From positions 310,001-374,000 of the forward strand of contig CAVQAW010000003.1 in NCBI GenBank assembly GCA_963710535.1: a stretch of DNA of 64,000 nt, written 5' to 3'. Position 1 is the stretch's first letter; every line of letters starts with the position of its first letter. Position numbers and translations under genes: made by a program. Source of the DNA: Pelagihabitans sp963710535. GTDB taxonomy: Bacteria; Bacteroidota; Bacteroidia; Flavobacteriales; Flavobacteriaceae. Under the pieces are notes generated by a model, which was given only the letters and a program-made list of their open reading frames with translations, ran no database searches and had not been told where the DNA came from. Positions 61,584 through 64,000 of the stretch are shown here, piece after piece.

Positions 61584-62426
61584 ATGATAATGAACAGAAA
61601 TCACTTTATCAAGTCCATTGCACTGGGGGCCGTGGCCGCCGGCACCGCCTCTTTCAAGGCACTGGGACCGATGGAAGGCCCTGTTGACGAAGCAGACCAT
61701 CTCACGCTGGGGCTGGCTTCCTACACCCTTAGAAAATACAGCCTTGACGAAGTCTTGGAAATCATGCAAAGATTGAACCTGAAAGATGTCGCCTTCAAGA
61801 GTTTCCATTTGCCCTATGAATCGACAGACGCGGAGCTTCGTTATATCAGCGAAAAGGTAAAGGCACGTGGCATCAACCTCTACGGTGGTGGGGTCATCTA
61901 TATGAAAACACCGGAAGACGTTGACACCTACTTCCACTATGCAAAAGCAGCCGGTCTAAAAATGATCATAGGGGCCCCCGACCATCAATTGTTGCCCCTT
62001 ATCGAGCAAAAAGTAAAGGAAACCGACATCAAATTGGCCATACACAACCATGGGCCCGAAGATGCCATTTTTCCATCCCCCCAAAGCGTATTTGAAAAAA
62101 TTAAGACCCTCGATAACCGTATAGGGCTTTGTATCGATACCGGCCACACCTTTCGGCTCCAATTAGATCCCGCCACTGAAATTAAAAAGTACCGCGACCG
62201 CCTTTTCGACCTGCACCTCAAAGACATCGATGTACAGGAGGCCGATGGCCAAAACCTCGAAATAGGCAGGGGAAAAATGGATATTCCAAGTATTTTAAGT
62301 GCCTTGAAAGAAATTGATTATCAGGGCGTGATAGGCATTGAATATGAGAAAGATGGCGACCATGCGATATACGGCTTGGCCGAATCGGTGGGCTATGTGC
62401 GGGGTCTTATGAAAATGGTGCCATAA
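61584..62426 (+). CDS. sugar phosphate isomerase/epimerase-type TIM barrel, exported
   Basis: 280 residues with an N-terminal signal and an AP-endonuclease-2/xylose-isomerase-like barrel: LTLGLASYTLRKYSLDEVLE, KLAIHNHGPED, IGLCIDTGHTFR, RLFDLHLKDID and GVIGIEYEKDGD carry the metal-binding Glu, His and Asp residues. The signal reads NRNHFIKSIALGAVAAG, where relatives have twin arginines, so one Arg has become Asn. In known 3-keto-glycoside routes such barrels act with Gfo/Idh/MocA enzymes; that role here is inferred. Confidence 0.85.
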   Translation: MIMNRNHFIKSIALGAVAAGTASFKALGPMEGPVDEADHLTLGLASYTLRKYSLDEVLEIMQRLNLKDVAFKSFHLPYESTDAELRYISEKVKARGINLYGGGVIYMKTPEDVDTYFHYAKAAGLKMIIGAPDHQLLPLIEQKVKETDIKLAIHNHGPEDAIFPSPQSVFEKIKTLDNRIGLCIDTGHTFRLQLDPATEIKKYRDRLFDLHLKDIDVQEADGQNLEIGRGKMDIPSILSALKEIDYQGVIGIEYEKDGDHAIYGLAESVGYVRGLMKMVP

Positions 62427-62500
62427 GGGCCAATGTAAGCCTTACCAGAAGAACGCTGCCCTTCATTTTGCCAAAACTATGCCAATGGGATTAAGCCTCG

Positions 62501-62522
62501 CCCAAAAAATCCTATTTTTGGG
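62501..62522. other. inverted repeat over the OstA-like promoter
   Basis: CCCAAAAA and TTTTTGGG form a perfect 8-bp stem with a six-base loop. The right arm lies within the TATTTTTG -7 element. It is 74 bp after the isomerase stop. It lacks a downstream T-run on the plus strand, so a terminator is doubtful; an operator or chance are alternatives. Confidence 0.4.
62513..62520 (+). promoter_or_regulatory. -7 element for the OstA-like gene
   Basis: TATTTTTG matches TAnnTTTG and ends eight bases before the TTG start at 62529. It overlaps the right arm of an 8-bp inverted repeat. Confidence 0.45.
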
Positions 62523-62528
62523 AAAAAA

Positions 62529-64000
62529 TTGAGCGATTTGCACCGGTATTTCCACTTGTTATTCATTCTTGGGTTCCTCCAGACCGCTTTTGCCCAAAAG
62601 CCCGAACCGGAGCGTAAACAGATCAACATCGTCTACGGGGCAAATTTTACCAAAGATGAGGTCCAATTTCCTGGAGCGTCCATTTTCAGCAAAGATGACC
62701 GCCAGGTGCAGTTCGAGCATCAAGGGGCAGACCTATGGTGCGATATCGCCATCTACTATCAGCGCGAAAACAGATTGCGGGCCATAGGAAACATCCGTCT
62801 GCAACAAGGCGATTCGGTACAGCTGACAGGCGGAAAGATAGACTATGATGGAAATACCAAATTGGCCAAAGCCTATGAGCAGGTTATCTTAAAGAACAAT
62901 GCGATGACGCTCACCACCGATACGCTATACTTTGATCGTGAAAAACAGGAATCGTACTATCGCGATTTCGGCACCATCATCGACTCCTCCAATACCCTGA
63001 CAAGTGAGATCGGAAGGTATTTCATGGAAATTGAAAAGTATCAATTTTTGGATGACGTTCATATCCAAAACCCCGAATATATGGTTGATTCGGAACAGCT
63101 CGATTACTACACCAGTTCAAAGAATGCTTACATGTACGGGCCCTCAACGATCACCGGGGACACCTATAAGCTCTATTGTGAAAGGGGATTTTACGATACA
63201 AAGATCGAAAGTGGCTATGGCATCAAAAACACCAGGATCGATTATAACAACCGCATCATCGAAGGCGACAGCGTGTTTTTTGACAAGGCCAGGGAGTTCG
63301 CCTCCGCCACAAACAATATCAAGGTAACCGATACCATCAACAAAGGGATCATCAGGGCGCATTATGCCGAAGTGTTCAAGGCAAAAGACTCCGTCTTCGC
63401 CACCAAAAGGGCCGTCTCGGTAAGCCTAGTGGAGCAAGATTCACTATATATGCACGGCGACACCTTAATGGTCACCGGAATACCCGAGCATCGCATTTTA
63501 CGGGCTTTTCGTAATGCAAAATTCTATAAGACCGACCTCAGCGGCAAATGTGATTCCATCCATTCGGAGCAGCGAACAGGGGTGACCCAGCTGATCCGGA
63601 ACCCTATTTTGTGGAACGGGGAGAACCAAATGACAGGGGATAGCATCCACCTGATCTCGAACCTGAAGACCGAAAAACTCGATTCGTTGAAAGTACTCGA
63701 CAATGCCTTCATCATCTCCCAGGACACCATCGGCAAAATCGGGTTCAACCAAGCCAAAGGGAAGGACCTTTTTGGCCAATTTGTCGACAATGAACTTAAG
63801 ATTATCGATCTGGTCAAGAATACCGAGGTAATTTACTATATGTACAACGATGATGACGAACTGTTGGGCATTGACAAAACAATTTGCAGTAGCATTCGGA
63901 TCACCATGGCCAACAACGATGTGGAAGACCTTACCTTTTTTACCAATCCAGATGGGGATATTTTTCCTGAAAAGGATCTACCAGAAAATAGCAGGATCCT
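62529..64000 (+). CDS. OstA/LptA-like protein (3' end outside window)
   Basis: Open frame to the window edge, 490 residues visible. It starts at TTG 62529 with a signal peptide (LHRYFHLLFILGFLQTAFAQ) followed by OstA/LptA-type beta-jellyroll repeats: GNIRLQQGDSVQLTGGKIDYD, NAMTLTTDTLYFDREKQESYY in parts, and YMVDSEQLDYYTSSKNAYMYG. Such proteins carry lipopolysaccharide across the periplasm or help assemble it; flavobacterial homologues are larger than LptA. A second repeat set (HILRAFRNAKFYKTDLSGK) follows. No ATG fits the signal peptide, so TTG is the likely start. Confidence 0.85.
   Translation, partial: MSDLHRYFHLLFILGFLQTAFAQKPEPERKQINIVYGANFTKDEVQFPGASIFSKDDRQVQFEHQGADLWCDIAIYYQRENRLRAIGNIRLQQGDSVQLTGGKIDYDGNTKLAKAYEQVILKNNAMTLTTDTLYFDREKQESYYRDFGTIIDSSNTLTSEIGRYFMEIEKYQFLDDVHIQNPEYMVDSEQLDYYTSSKNAYMYGPSTITGDTYKLYCERGFYDTKIESGYGIKNTRIDYNNRIIEGDSVFFDKAREFASATNNIKVTDTINKGIIRAHYAEVFKAKDSVFATKRAVSVSLVEQDSLYMHGDTLMVTGIPEHRILRAFRNAKFYKTDLSGKCDSIHSEQRTGVTQLIRNPILWNGENQMTGDSIHLISNLKTEKLDSLKVLDNAFIISQDTIGKIGFNQAKGKDLFGQFVDNELKIIDLVKNTEVIYYMYNDDDELLGIDKTICSSIRITMANNDVEDLTFFTNPDGDIFPEKDLPENSRI

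Noticed and set aside
1..64000. CRISPR arrays, tRNA or rRNA genes, insertion sequences, prophage
   Set aside because: No regularly spaced repeats, cloverleaf-type sequences, rRNA segments, transposase or integrase motifs were seen by eye on either strand.

Overview
The window is a compact chromosomal segment of a member of the Bacteroidota, most likely a marine Flavobacteriaceae (Maribacter/Zobellia/Muricauda type). The grounds are a GldI-type gliding lipoprotein, families typical of the group (DUF5683, WbqC, DUF3810, DUF6122, DUF6503, outer-membrane beta-barrel TonB receptors, an OstA-like protein), frequent TTG starts, almost no Shine-Dalgarno sequences and repeated TAnnTTTG -7 promoter elements. 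I see no rRNA, tRNA, CRISPR array, prophage or insertion sequence.

Layout. 1-3904: peptidoglycan recycling operon (AmpG-type permease, NagZ-type GH3, AnmK), with a frameshift near the 3' end of nagZ. 3964-7896: DUF4212 plus sodium/solute symporter plus acetyl-CoA synthetase, an acetate-use module. 7956-10239: Bcr/CflA exporter, uridine kinase, FtsB/DivIC. 10454-16463: parA-parB-DUF5683-dapB-lepB-WbqC-DUF6122. 16440-22704 (minus): YfgM-like protein and ribH, a small membrane protein, then mutL, two rhomboids and an EEP-family protein. 22829-25104: recF, lipocalin-like lipoprotein and DciA-like protein facing ndk. 25168-25586: a decayed phoD. 25664-28457: NrnA-type DHH phosphoesterase, GldI and a cyclophilin-FKBP fusion.

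28520-36466 (minus) is the most interesting block. It holds an OmpR-family regulator and sensor kinase, a TonB-type receptor with a four-repeat COG4705 membrane protein, a PepSY-like lipoprotein, and an operon of PAP2 phosphatase, CmoA and an isoprenylcysteine-methyltransferase-like protein. Four promoters in this block share one layout: a direct repeat of 11-bp period, close to CTTTAR-N5-CTTTAG, exactly 10 nt upstream of the -7 element. This suggests a self-contained, autoregulated envelope-remodelling regulon.

36545-43189: DUF1003, a small secreted protein, a frameshifted glycogen-debranching-type enzyme, a stub of a second glycosidase, a CBS-domain protein, PepD and DUF3810. 43349-47702: two amidohydrolase genes carrying three domains, only one of which keeps its HxH metal motif. 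47758-51315 (minus): molybdenum cofactor genes moaD-moaE-moaC-mobA-moeB and a TauE/SafE permease. 51366-58418: DUF6503 lipoprotein, SpoU-type rRNA methyltransferase, Ste24-type protease, RelA/SpoT, Fur-family regulator and PurA. 58730-62426: an exported sugar-modifying set (GH109-like and Gfo/Idh/MocA oxidoreductases, TIM-barrel isomerase). 62529-end: OstA-like protein, cut by the window edge.

At least four genes are damaged (nagZ, phoD, the debranching enzyme and its upstream glycosidase). The last two are adjacent, which points to real decay of a storage-glucan locus rather than only base-calling error.
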